Source of the DNA: Pseudomonas sp.
Lineage (GTDB): Bacteria; Pseudomonadota; Gammaproteobacteria; Pseudomonadales; Pseudomonadaceae
Length of the DNA: 14,063 nt
Direction: 5' to 3'
NCBI GenBank assembly: GCA_029239415.1
Contig: JAQZAY010000076.1
Coordinates: forward strand, 1-14,063
Below are positions 1 to 7,426 of this stretch, piece by piece (positions within the stretch are counted from its first letter, which is position 1; each line of letters opens with the position of its first letter). Under the pieces are notes generated by a model. That model was not told where the DNA came from and did not search any database. It saw only the letters and a list, made by a program, of their open reading frames with translations. The position numbers were made by a program, and so were the translations under genes.

Positions 1-49
1 AGGAACGCGCTGTTTGCAGGGGCTTCGTGAGCCGTATGTGTAAACCTGC

Positions 50-1072
50 TCATAACTCGCCGCTCTGCGCAGTATTCAACGCATAGAACTCCTGCAACTT
101 GGCCTGCAGCATCTGCTTGTCCGGCAACCGCGTCTGATACTCGGCAATCAGCGCCGGCGACAAGCTACGGTTGAGCGCGTACTCCACCACTTCGTCATCC
201 TTGCTGGCACACAGCAGCACGCCAATGGCGGGATTCTCGTGGGGCTTGCGCTCATCTCGGTCCAGCGCCTCCAGATAGAAGCCGAGCTTGCCCAGGTACT
301 CCGGCTCGAAGCGGCCGACCTTTAGCTCTATGGCCACCAGGCAGTTGAGGCCGCGGTGGAAGAACAGCAGGTCCAGGGCAAAATCACGGCCGCCGACTTG
401 CAGGGGATATTCGGAGCCGACGAAGCAGAAGTCACGGCCCAGCTCGATCAGGAAATCCTTGAGCCGTGCCAGCAACCCCTGATGCAGATCAGCTTCGGCA
501 TGGGCGCCGGGCAGGTCTAGGAAGTCGACCATGTAGGCGTCGCGAAACACCTCCAAGGCCGTGGGATGAGATTGTCGCAGCACTGCCGAGACTTTTGCCG
601 GCTGGGTGACGCTGCGCTCGAACAGCGCCGCCTTGAATTGGCGCTCAAGCTCACGTTTTGGCCATCTCTCCTGAATCGCCATACGCAGGTAAAACTCACG
701 CTCTTCCGCGCGCTTGCTTTGGCTGAGGATGATCAGGTTATGAGTCCAGGGCAATTGTCTCACCAGCGGTGAGACTTTCTCGTCATCCCGATAAGCCTCG
801 TAGAACTGGCGCATCCGGAATAGGTTCGGTCGGGTAAAACCACGTAGTCCCGGCTGCGTCCGCGCCAGATGATCAGCCAGCTGACTGACCACGGCATCGC
901 CCCACTCGGCCTGTTCCAGCTTGCGACTGATATACGCACCAACCTGCCAGTACAGCTCGATCAGTTGGGTATTCACTGCCTGTATCGCCTGCTGCCTGGC
1001 GCTATTGATCAGCGCGAGCACTTCGTCGAAGCGCTCGTCCGCTGCACTGTGGGGTGTCTTGGGTTCGCTCAT
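50..1072 (-). CDS. DUF1016/YhcG-family PDDEXK nuclease
   Basis: A 340-residue protein with the two-part architecture of the YhcG/DUF1016 family. An N-terminal helical domain spans about residues 10-165, and a C-terminal PDDEXK nuclease fold spans about 175-330. The nuclease core is visible as EYPLQVGGRDFALDLLFFHR (221-240) followed by VAIELKVG (246-253), giving D234, E249 and K251 as the catalytic D-ExK set, so the active site looks intact. Family members are presumed DNA nucleases. They occur alone or inside type I restriction-modification operons (established for the family; exact role poorly defined). Here no hsdM, hsdS or hsdR is visible. The ATG at 1072 has a GAGG about ten bases upstream. 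Its first bases overlap, as ATGA, the end of a short open frame that could be a lost partner gene. Family assignment is confident; substrate and role are not known. Confidence 0.9.
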   Translation of the reverse strand: MSEPKTPHSAADERFDEVLALINSARQQAIQAVNTQLIELYWQVGAYISRKLEQAEWGDAVVSQLADHLARTQPGLRGFTRPNLFRMRQFYEAYRDDEKVSPLVRQLPWTHNLIILSQSKRAEEREFYLRMAIQERWPKRELERQFKAALFERSVTQPAKVSAVLRQSHPTALEVFRDAYMVDFLDLPGAHAEADLHQGLLARLKDFLIELGRDFCFVGSEYPLQVGGRDFALDLLFFHRGLNCLVAIELKVGRFEPEYLGKLGFYLEALDRDERKPHENPAIGVLLCASKDDEVVEYALNRSLSPALIAEYQTRLPDKQMLQAKLQEFYALNTAQSGEL

Positions 1073-1110
1073 GCTGGCAGCGCCTCGGTCATTTGCTTGA
1101 TGCGGTCGGT
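1069..1110 (-). pseudogene. possible C-terminal scrap of a gene once upstream of the nuclease
   Basis: Upstream of the nuclease start, the minus strand holds 13 sense codons, TDRIKQMTEALPA, ended by a TGA that overlaps the nuclease ATG as ATGA. The frame is closed by another TGA at 1111-1113. ATGA overlaps are the usual join between translationally coupled genes, and the residues look like a charged helical protein tail. It may be what is left of an upstream operon partner; in related loci this would often be a type I restriction-modification subunit. At 13 codons chance is a real alternative, and no homology can be claimed. Confidence 0.25.
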
Positions 1111-1438
1111 TCAGGCCGCGGGGATGTGATCACCAGACAGTCTGGCAAACCCGCCAGTTTGCCCAGCGATGTTGGCGAGACTAGAGCGCTACCGAGGCCA
1201 TCGCAACGGCTTGAAGCCGGTCTACACATGATTCCGAGATGGCCTACAGGAGAGCAGGAAAAGCTAGTGACTTTCTCCAGCTGCAAGTAAGGAAAGCTCA
1301 CTAGTCTCTGCAGGAAATATCCTCAATACAGAGCCCTGCCTGCGAAACCTGTATTCATATGCTGACGTTGCGTGGGACGTTCTGGTGATTGCAGGGGCTC
1401 CACGTCGCGCAGACGTCGAGCCCTGGCTTGAGGATGCC
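1073..1438. other. gene-free interval with nested palindromes
   Basis: No credible gene is seen in these 366 bases. Two adjoining symmetric elements stand out. CCAGAC-A-GTCTGG at 1133-1145 is a perfect 6-bp palindrome with one central base. GGCAAAC-(6)-GTTTGCC at 1144-1163 is a perfect 7-bp hairpin sharing two bases with the first. A further hairpin at 1392-1425 lies just past the end of the EAL gene. No promoter could be assigned with confidence. Confidence 0.5.
1392..1425 (-). terminator. candidate weak terminator hairpin after the EAL gene
   Basis: Thirteen bases beyond the EAL gene stop codon, CAGGGGCTC at 1392-1400 pairs with GAGCCCTG at 1418-1425 with one bulge. Inside it ACGTC (1402-1406) pairs with GACGT (1412-1416) around a five-base loop. 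Position suits a transcript end for the minus-strand gene. There is no U tract after it, so this is a stable 3' end structure rather than a classical intrinsic terminator. Confidence 0.35.
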
Positions 1439-3199
1439 TCAACGACCCTGTGTCTCGTGCCAGCGCTCGAAGTCACCACTGGCCATCGGCCGCGCCAGGT
1501 AGAAGCCCTGCGCCTCGGCACATCCCCATGCCTTCACCTGCTCGAGCACCTCGGCGGTCTCGATGCCCTCCGCAGCCACCCGGTAGCCGAGTTCACCGGC
1601 CAGGTCGATCAGGGTCCTGACCAGCAATGCATCCTTCTCGCTGCTGAAGATCTTCTGGATCAGTGTCTTGTCCAGCTTCACCACGGCGGCGGGGATGCGG
1701 CTGAGGTAGGCCCAGTTGCTGTAGCCGGTGCCGAAGTCATCGATGGCCACGGTCATGCCCACGCGCCGGGCCCGTTGCAGTTGCTGGTCGACCATCTCGG
1801 GGTGCTCGATCAGCACGCTTTCGGTGAACTCGAGCTCGATGCGGGTGGGCTCGACCGCGTGGTTGGCGAGCTCTTCGAGCAGCCGGTCGATGAAGGCGCA
1901 GCTTTCCAGGTCGCGGGCGGTGACGTTCATGCTGACGACCAGGTTTTCGATCGGGCAATGCTTGAGGTAGCGGACCACCGAGGCCATGACCCACAGGCTG
2001 ATGTCGGTGATCAGTGCGGTCTTTTCCGCCAGGGGGATGAACTCGGCCGGCGAGATGGCGCCGAGTACGGGATGTTGCCAGCGCAGCAGGGCTTCGGCCG
2101 AGTGGCACTTGCCGGTGGCCAGGTCGATACGCGGCTGGAACTGCAGGCGGAGCTGCTGTGGGTTGGCGAGGGCCTGCGACAGGGAGCTGAGCAGGATGAA
2201 CGCGCGGCGCTGGGCGGCGTCGACCTCGGGATCGTAGTAGGCCCAGCGCCGCTCGCTGTGCCTGGCTTCCTCGGCGGCGTTGACCAGCCAGCGCAGCCAG
2301 TCGAGGTCCTGGCCGCCGATGCGCGACATGGGCAGCACGCCGATGCCGGCATCGAGCGACACGGGGATCCCGTGGCATTCCACGGGCGGCTGCAGCGCCT
2401 GCACCAGGTCGGCGCACACACGCTTGACGTCCTGCGTGCTGGGCAGGATGAAGCCGAAGCGGGTCGGGCTGATCTTGTACAACTGCACGCCGCTGCCCAG
2501 CTTGCCGACGATCAGGCACTTGACCCGCAGGGTAAGGTCGTGGGCGAAGTTGTAACCCAGCGCCTTGACGATGTCGTTCAGCACCTTGACCGGCATGATG
2601 TCGATCGCCAGCAGGCCGCAGTCGCCCTGCTGGGCGAGCAGGCCCTGGACATCGAACTCCAGGCGCACGCGATTCCACAGGCCGGTGGGCTGGTCGAGGA
2701 AATTCCTCAGGCGGATACCGGTCAGGATCTTCATCGCCAGGCCGGCGAAGGCGATCAGCGCGGCCAGGTCCGCGTCGTTCATGGCGCGGCGCGGCGCGGT
2801 GTCGATCAGGCACAGGCTGCCGATGGCGAAGCCGTCCTCGGTGATCAAGGGGACACCGCAGTAGTAGCGAATCCCAGGGGCGCCGGTGACCAAGGGGTTG
2901 GCCAGGAAGCGTGGATCAAGGGTCGCATCGGTGATTTCGAGCGGTCCCTCGCCCAGGATGGTATGGGCGCAGAACGACACGTCGCGCGAGGTGCTGTCGC
3001 TGTCCAGGCCGACCTTGGCCTTGAACCATTGCTGGCGCGCGCTGACGATCGAGACCAGGCAGATCGGTACGGCAAAGCGCTGCGACACCATCGCCACCAG
3101 CGCGTCGAGCTCGGCGTCGCTGTCCTGCGCGAGGCACATGTCCGCCAGGTTGGCCAGCCGGTCTTTTTCATTGAAGGGAATGGGAGCGCTGTTGGCCAT
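1439..3199 (-). CDS. c-di-GMP phosphodiesterase with GAF, degenerate GGDEF and EAL domains
   Basis: A 586-residue cytoplasmic signalling protein predicted to hydrolyse cyclic di-GMP to pGpG. The GAF sensor domain covers about residues 28-160, a GGDEF-like domain about 165-325 and the EAL domain about 345-580. The GGDEF signature is replaced by SPTRF (244-248), so cyclase activity should be absent. The EAL domain keeps the expected metal and catalytic positions: EALLRW (E369), N425 in MNVTARDL, E457 in ELEFTES, IDDFGTGYS (D487, D488), K508 in KLDK, E544 in AEGIE and Q564. No membrane segment is visible. I chose the ATG at 3199, with AGGTG upstream, over an in-frame ATG 17 codons earlier, because the protein is family-like from MANSAPIPFNEKDRL onward. 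The GAF ligand cannot be told from sequence. It is probably monocistronic, since neighbours on both sides are over 350 bases away. Confidence 0.93.
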   Translation of the reverse strand: MANSAPIPFNEKDRLANLADMCLAQDSDAELDALVAMVSQRFAVPICLVSIVSARQQWFKAKVGLDSDSTSRDVSFCAHTILGEGPLEITDATLDPRFLANPLVTGAPGIRYYCGVPLITEDGFAIGSLCLIDTAPRRAMNDADLAALIAFAGLAMKILTGIRLRNFLDQPTGLWNRVRLEFDVQGLLAQQGDCGLLAIDIMPVKVLNDIVKALGYNFAHDLTLRVKCLIVGKLGSGVQLYKISPTRFGFILPSTQDVKRVCADLVQALQPPVECHGIPVSLDAGIGVLPMSRIGGQDLDWLRWLVNAAEEARHSERRWAYYDPEVDAAQRRAFILLSSLSQALANPQQLRLQFQPRIDLATGKCHSAEALLRWQHPVLGAISPAEFIPLAEKTALITDISLWVMASVVRYLKHCPIENLVVSMNVTARDLESCAFIDRLLEELANHAVEPTRIELEFTESVLIEHPEMVDQQLQRARRVGMTVAIDDFGTGYSNWAYLSRIPAAVVKLDKTLIQKIFSSEKDALLVRTLIDLAGELGYRVAAEGIETAEVLEQVKAWGCAEAQGFYLARPMASGDFERWHETQGR

Positions 3200-3597
3200 G
3201 CGGCACCTGGACTTCAGGGTGGTTAGGAAGAATCTCAGAAAGCAAAACAAGCAGCCATCATTTAGCCATCAAACTTTTTAATGAAACTCGGTCAGGGGAA
3301 GACGGTCATGGCATGCCGGCTGTCGGGGCGATGCTGGGGAAAACTCCAGGTTTGTTGCAGGTGATCCTTTCATGGAGATAAATCCGACGGATGGCAAAAG
3401 GTGAATCGATTTACTCAGACTATGAAGCTGAATTCCGAGCATCGGCGACTTGTATCAAAACTGTTGTGTGGTGACGGACGTAAGCCTCACTTGTGAGCAG
3501 ACCGTGGGGTTCAACAAAACTCAACTTTCCAGGGGGACTGGCATCGAACCTGAAACCCCCTCCTCCCAACTGGACGGGGCCTGGTTCGATAACCCAT
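3200..3597. other. divergent intergenic region between the EAL gene and the lipocalin
   Basis: No gene is seen. The part next to the EAL gene is AT-rich, with a 7-base direct repeat AGCCATC at about 3252 and 3264, and is the likely site of its promoter, though no convincing -35/-10 pair could be picked. The part next to the lipocalin contains a stem-loop at 3543-3590, listed separately. Confidence 0.5.
3543..3590 (+). other. stem-loop just upstream of the lipocalin ribosome binding site
   Basis: ATCGAACC at 3543-3550 pairs perfectly with GGTTCGAT at 3583-3590. Inside the loop CCCC (3557-3560) can pair with GGGG (3576-3579). The structure ends eight bases before the Shine-Dalgarno sequence at 3598. 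It could be a 5' leader structure that sets translation or mRNA stability, or a DNA operator. It has no U tract, so it is not an ordinary terminator. Function is inferred from position only. Confidence 0.4.
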
Positions 3598-3602
3598 GGA
3601 GG
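3598..3602 (+). promoter_or_regulatory. ribosome binding site fixing the lipocalin start
   Basis: GGAGG at 3598-3602 lies eight bases before the GTG at 3611. An in-frame ATG at 3596 overlaps this sequence and has no Shine-Dalgarno of its own, so the GTG is the better start. It also gives a clean lipoprotein signal beginning MKRP. Confidence 0.8.
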
Positions 3603-3610
3603 AATCCAAG

Positions 3611-4159
3611 GTGAAGCGTCCGCTATTGCTGCTCTCCTGCCTGACCCTGGCCTTGGCCGGGTGCGTGAATTCGAGCGAAGACCGCGAGGCCCCGCCGTCG
3701 ACCATGCAGGTCGACCTGCAGCGCTACCAGGGCACCTGGTATGAGCTTGCACGCCTGCCCATGTTCTTCCAGCGCAACTGCGTGCAGTCCGAGGCGCATT
3801 ACGGTGTACGCGAGGATGGGCGTATCGATGTGAACAACCGTTGCCGTGATGAGGATGGCGAGTGGACCGAAGCCAAGGGCGTGGCCGAGCCTCAGGTGCC
3901 GGGCAAGACCGACAAGCTGTGGGTGCAGTTCGACAACTGGTTCAGCCGGTTGCTGCCTTCGGTGACCAAGGGCGAGTACTGGGTGCTGTTCCATGACGAT
4001 GATTATCGGGTGGCGCTGGTCGGGCATCCGAACCGGGAGTACCTGTGGTTGCTGTCGCGCACGCCGATCGTGAATGACCAGACCCGGCACGAGCTGCTGG
4101 CGCAGGCGCAGAGGCAGGGGTATGACACCAGCAAGCTGATCTGGCGGGAGGCGGATTGA
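3611..4159 (+). CDS. blc: outer-membrane lipocalin lipoprotein (Blc-type)
   Basis: A 182-residue lipocalin. Residues 1-17 form a lipoprotein signal peptide (MKRP, a hydrophobic run, then lipobox LAGC) with C18 as the lipidated residue. The next residue is valine, not aspartate, which favours sorting to the outer membrane. The mature protein carries the lipocalin hallmark GTWYELARLP (G41-x-W43) at the start of the barrel. It also shows the bacterial-lipocalin features KLWVQF, EYWVLFHDDDYRVALVGHPNREYLWLLSRTP and a C-terminal helix. Blc family members bind lysophospholipids or fatty acids and are linked to envelope stress and stationary phase in E. coli; the ligand here is inferred from family. 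The gene stands alone, converging on the permease gene downstream. Confidence 0.93.
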   Translation: MKRPLLLLSCLTLALAGCVNSSEDREAPPSTMQVDLQRYQGTWYELARLPMFFQRNCVQSEAHYGVREDGRIDVNNRCRDEDGEWTEAKGVAEPQVPGKTDKLWVQFDNWFSRLLPSVTKGEYWVLFHDDDYRVALVGHPNREYLWLLSRTPIVNDQTRHELLAQAQRQGYDTSKLIWREAD

Positions 4160-4216
4160 GGTTACCTTCGACTACAGCACAATCCGGTCATCCCGCGTCC
4201 CGGCGAGGGGGCAGTC

Positions 4217-4243
4217 CAGGGGCCCGGCGATGCCGGGCCCCTG
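4217..4243. terminator. strong GC hairpin between convergent genes
   Basis: CAGGGGCCCGGC (4217-4228), loop GAT, then GCCGGGCCCCTG (4232-4243): a perfect 12-bp stem with a three-base loop. It lies 57 bases after the lipocalin stop and 6 bases after the permease stop on the other strand, so it can end transcripts from both sides. Neither side has a U tract, so it may act as a pause, a 3'-end protector or part of Rho-dependent termination. Confidence 0.55.
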
Positions 4244-4249
4244 TGCAGG

Positions 4250-5650
4250 CTAGCCCAGCGAGCGCGCCACCTGCGCATTGCGCACCGGGTGCCGACGCGA
4301 GGAGATGATGCCGAGGAAGGAGATCACCAGCGCCAGGCCCAGGGTCGAGGTGACTTCGGCGCGGTGCTCCTCGGTGAACATCATCACCCCCAGCGCGCAG
4401 CTGATGAAGATGATCACTGCCCAGGTCAGCCACGGGAACAGCCACATCCTGAAGTGGATCTCGATGTTCTGGCGCTGCATGCGGTTGCGCATGCGCAACT
4501 GGGAGATGGCGATCGCCAGGTACACCAGCAAGGCGATGGCGCCGGAGCTGGCCAGCAGGAACTCGAACACGCCCTTGGGCGCGAAGAAATTGAGGATGGC
4601 GATGGCGGCGCCGATCAGGGTGCTGCCGAATACGGCTGCCCGGGGTACGCCGACGCTGGAGGTCTTCTTCAGCATGGCCGGGGCTTCGCCGCGCTTGGCC
4701 AGCGAGTACATCATCCGCGAGGCGATGTAGATCGAGGAGTTCATGCAGCTGGCGACCGCGACCAGCACCACGAAGTCGACCAGGAAGGCGGCGTAGGGGA
4801 TGTTCATCAGCTCCAGCGCGCGCTGGTACGAACCCACCACGGCCAGTTGCGGGTCGTTCCACGGCACGATGGAGATGATCACGAAGATCGACAGCAGGTA
4901 GAAGGTGCTGATCCGCCAGATCACCGAGCGCGTGGCCTTGGCGATGTTGCGCGCGGGGTTGTTGGATTCGGCGGCGGCGATGGTCACGGCCTCGGTGCCG
5001 ATGAAGCTGAACATCACGGTGATGAAGGCGCCGACCACGGCCGACACGCCGTTGGGGGCGAAGCCGCCGTACTGTTCGACCAGCGTGCTCAGGCCACTGA
5101 CTTCACGGTCGGGCAGCCAGCCCATCAGGGCACTGAAGCCCAGACCGATGAAGCCGATGATCGCCGCTACCTTGAGGATCGCGAACCAGAATTCGAACTC
5201 GCCGTACTTGGCCACGCTGAACAGGTTGGTGCCGGCCAGCAGCACCACCGACAGCAAGGCGAAGAACCAGCTGCCCACCTGGGGGAACCAGTTGTTCAGC
5301 ACGTGCCCGGCGGCCAGCGCCTCGATGGGGATGACCAGCACCCAGAACCACCAGTACAGCCAGCCGATGGAAAAGCCCGCCCAGCGGCCGATGGCCTGGT
5401 CGGCGTAGGTGGAAAACGAGCCGGTGTCGGGGTTGGCGACGGCCATTTCGCCGAGCATGCGCATGACCAGGACGACCAGCGTCCCGGCCACGAGATAGGC
5501 GATTATGGTGGCGGGCCCGGCGGCCGCGATGGCATGCCCCGAGCCTACGAACAGTCCTGCCCCGATGATGCCGGCAATCGACAGCATCGTGACGTGACGT
5601 GGTTTGAAACCTTGCGCAAGGTTACTACCATCAGATCCCACGGTGTTCAT
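4250..5650 (-). CDS. gabP: GABA permease-type amino acid transporter (APC superfamily)
   Basis: A 466-residue inner-membrane permease of the amino acid transporter (AAT) branch of the APC superfamily, the same length as E. coli GabP as I recall it. The N-terminus FKPRHVTMLSIAGIIGAGLF contains the glycine-rich TM1 substrate-binding turn (IIGAGLFVGSG, 28-38). The stretches MRMLGEMAVANPDTGSFS, RWAGFSIGWLYWWFWV, NLFSVAKYGEFEFW and SSGAIALLVYL match the GabP signature closely, and about 12 membrane segments are visible. It should import gamma-aminobutyrate or a related amino acid by proton symport. I chose the ATG at 5650, since 39 further codons upstream are arginine-rich and unlike the family. 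Its Shine-Dalgarno is weak. No GABA catabolic genes (gabT, gabD) are adjacent, so the substrate could also be another amino acid such as proline or an aromatic. Confidence 0.85.
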   Translation of the reverse strand: MNTVGSDGSNLAQGFKPRHVTMLSIAGIIGAGLFVGSGHAIAAAGPATIIAYLVAGTLVVLVMRMLGEMAVANPDTGSFSTYADQAIGRWAGFSIGWLYWWFWVLVIPIEALAAGHVLNNWFPQVGSWFFALLSVVLLAGTNLFSVAKYGEFEFWFAILKVAAIIGFIGLGFSALMGWLPDREVSGLSTLVEQYGGFAPNGVSAVVGAFITVMFSFIGTEAVTIAAAESNNPARNIAKATRSVIWRISTFYLLSIFVIISIVPWNDPQLAVVGSYQRALELMNIPYAAFLVDFVVLVAVASCMNSSIYIASRMMYSLAKRGEAPAMLKKTSSVGVPRAAVFGSTLIGAAIAILNFFAPKGVFEFLLASSGAIALLVYLAIAISQLRMRNRMQRQNIEIHFRMWLFPWLTWAVIIFISCALGVMMFTEEHRAEVTSTLGLALVISFLGIISSRRHPVRNAQVARSLG

Positions 5651-5838
5651 TGGTCTTGTTCTCTTTTTGCTGACACAGGAAAGGACGGGCAGGCGTAGGC
5701 GAAAGGGCCTCCTTGGAAAGACGGATGATAGACACGCTCGCTCACGCTCTGTTGTTGACCTGGTCACGTTTCAAGAGCGACGCGTGGATGAAATGCGGGG
5801 TCCACTTTAAGCCGTGCGGGGCGAAGGGAAATTACTTG

Positions 5839-5890
5839 AAAACGCCACGGGGCTGTTCGATCACGACAGGTGTGGCCCGGGGCGTTTTTT
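5839..5890 (+). terminator. intrinsic terminator on the + strand with no + strand gene before it
   Basis: AAAACGCC (5839-5846) pairs with GGCGTTTT (5881-5888). The stem continues with CGGG/CCCG plus one bulge around a long loop, and six T residues (5885-5890) follow. On the + strand this is a convincing Rho-independent terminator. Read on the minus strand it ends in TTTTC, so it may work both ways. Nothing on the + strand upstream encodes a protein, so it may end a small RNA or shield against antisense transcription. Confidence 0.55.
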
Positions 5891-5971
5891 AGATGGGGCG
5901 CGATGTGCACTTTGCTCTGGCAGCGCCGCGCTCGATGTCATGAACACCACGACATTTCAGGACAGGCCAAC

Positions 5972-6000
5972 AAAAAAAAGCCCCGGTCCATGACCGGGGC
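5972..6000 (-). terminator. Rho-independent terminator of the dehydrogenase-permease operon
   Basis: On the minus strand GCCCCGGTC, loop ATG, GACCGGGGC (positions 6000 down to 5980) is followed directly by eight T residues (5979-5972). It starts 20 bases after the permease stop codon. This is a textbook intrinsic terminator. Confidence 0.93.
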
Positions 6001-6019
6001 CCTGTCGCCAGGCGTCTGC

Positions 6020-7363
6020 CTACGCCTGCCCGGTACGCTCGAAGCGCCTGGCCAGCAACAGGTAAGCGAAGATCGCCAGCACGCCATGGGCGGCGACGAA
6101 CCAGAGTGCGTTGTGGAACGAGCCGGTGGTGGCCACCACGTAGCCGATCACCAGCGGGGTGACGATGCCGGCGATGTTGCCGATGCCGTTGAACACGCCG
6201 CCGCACAGCCCGACCATCTTCTTCGGCGCCACGTCGGACAGCACGGCCCAGCCCACCGCCGCGAAGCCCTTGCCGAAGAAGGCCAGGGCCATGAGCATGA
6301 TCACCGCGGCGTTGGCGTCGACGTAGTTGGCCAGCACCAGCACGGTGGACAACCCCATGCCGATCACGAACGGCGTCTTGCGCGCTTTCGAAGGGTGCAC
6401 GCCACGGCTGATCAGCCAGTCCGACAGCAACCCGCCGAGGATCCCGCCGGTGAAGCCGCAGATCGCCGGCAGCGCCGCCACCCAGCCCGCTTCCATGATG
6501 GTCATGCCGCGGCCCTTGATCAGGTAGATCGGGAACCAGGTAATGAAGAAATAGGTCAGCGCGGTGATGCAGTACTGGCCCAGGTACACCGCCCACAGGT
6601 TGCGGCTGGTGAACAGCTGCAGCACGTCGGCGCGGGTCGGCTTGCTCTTGGGGGACTTGCGCTCCTTCTCCAGGTCGACCAGGGCGCCGCCTTCGCGCAT
6701 GTATTCCAGCTCGCTGCGCGAAAGCCCCGGCGCGCTGTGCGGCTCGTGGTACAGGCGGAACCACACCACGCTCAGCAGCAGGCCCAGCACGCCCATCCAG
6801 ACGAACACCTGCTCCCAGCTCAGGGCGTGGGTCATCCAGGCCATCAGCGGGGCGAACACCACCACGGCCATGTACTGCGCCGAGTTGAACAGCGCCGAGG
6901 CGGTACCGCGCTCGCGGGTCGGGAACCAGCAGCTGACGATCCGCGAGTTGGCCGGGAACGCCGGCGACTCGACCAGGCCGAGCATGAAGCGCATGGAGAA
7001 CAGCGCCACCGCCGCCGAGGCGCCAGCCAGCCCCATCCAGCCCACCGTACCCTGCAGCAGGGTGAACACCGACCACAGGATCAGGCTGATGCCATACACC
7101 CGCCGCGCACCGTAGCGGTCCAGCAGCCAGCCGCCGGGCACTTGTCCCAGCGCATAGGCCCAGGCGAATGCCGAGAAGATCAGGCCGAGCATGACCGGGT
7201 CCAGGGCCAGGTCGGCCAGGACCTCGGTGCCGGTGATCGACAGGGTGGCGCGGTCGGCATAGTTGATGACGGTGATGACGAAGATCAGTGCCAGGACCAC
7301 AAAGCGGTGGCGACCCACGCTGCTCTGTTCGACCGGTGTGGCAACGGCGGACTTGGTATTCAT
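6020..7363 (-). CDS. gudP: MFS sugar-acid permease, GudP/GarP-like (D-glucarate/galactarate)
   Basis: A 447-residue inner-membrane transporter of the anion:cation symporter branch of the major facilitator superfamily, with about 12 membrane segments. Stretches that match E. coli GudP as I recall it include NYADRATLSI (34-43), GQVPGGWLLDRYGARR (73-88, MFS motif A), FPANSRIVSCWFPTRERGTA, FNSAQY, GQYCITALTYFFITWFPIYL, MALAFFGKGFAAVGWAV and GNIAGIVTPLVIGYVVATTG. It should import D-glucarate, galactarate or a similar aldarate or aldonate with protons. Start ATG 7363 has GAGGG six bases upstream. It follows the dehydrogenase gene by 63 bases on the same strand, so the two are probably one operon ended by the terminator at 5972. 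The gene name rests on similarity; the substrate could be another sugar acid such as a ketogluconate. Confidence 0.82.
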   Translation of the reverse strand: MNTKSAVATPVEQSSVGRHRFVVLALIFVITVINYADRATLSITGTEVLADLALDPVMLGLIFSAFAWAYALGQVPGGWLLDRYGARRVYGISLILWSVFTLLQGTVGWMGLAGASAAVALFSMRFMLGLVESPAFPANSRIVSCWFPTRERGTASALFNSAQYMAVVVFAPLMAWMTHALSWEQVFVWMGVLGLLLSVVWFRLYHEPHSAPGLSRSELEYMREGGALVDLEKERKSPKSKPTRADVLQLFTSRNLWAVYLGQYCITALTYFFITWFPIYLIKGRGMTIMEAGWVAALPAICGFTGGILGGLLSDWLISRGVHPSKARKTPFVIGMGLSTVLVLANYVDANAAVIMLMALAFFGKGFAAVGWAVLSDVAPKKMVGLCGGVFNGIGNIAGIVTPLVIGYVVATTGSFHNALWFVAAHGVLAIFAYLLLARRFERTGQA

Positions 7364-7426
7364 GATGACCCTCTTGCTTCTCGCGGGAAGCGATTGTTCT
7401 TGTCAGGAGGAAAGTGGCGCGGTCGA

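Larger units (their letters stand above)
5651..6019. other. gene-free interval with two terminators
   Basis: This 369-base stretch holds the permease leader and promoter region (next to 5650), a hairpin with a U tract on the + strand (5839-5890) and the terminator of the upstream minus-strand operon (5972-6000). No coding frame here looks real. An AAGGAGG on the minus strand near 5710 has no start codon at a usable distance. Confidence 0.5.

Noticed and set aside
1385..3226. Open + strand frame of 613 codons
   Set aside because: Antisense to the EAL gene, whose domains and catalytic residues are clear; composition is that of a GC-driven shadow.
3596..3598. ATG start for the lipocalin
   Set aside because: It overlaps the Shine-Dalgarno that serves the GTG at 3611 and would put acidic residues before the signal peptide.
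4289..5698. Open + strand frame of 469 codons
   Set aside because: Antisense to the GabP-type permease; composition typical of the reverse complement of membrane-protein codons.
5651..5767. 39-codon N-terminal extension of the GabP-type permease
   Set aside because: Arginine-rich and unlike the family; the ATG at 5650 gives the expected 466 residues.
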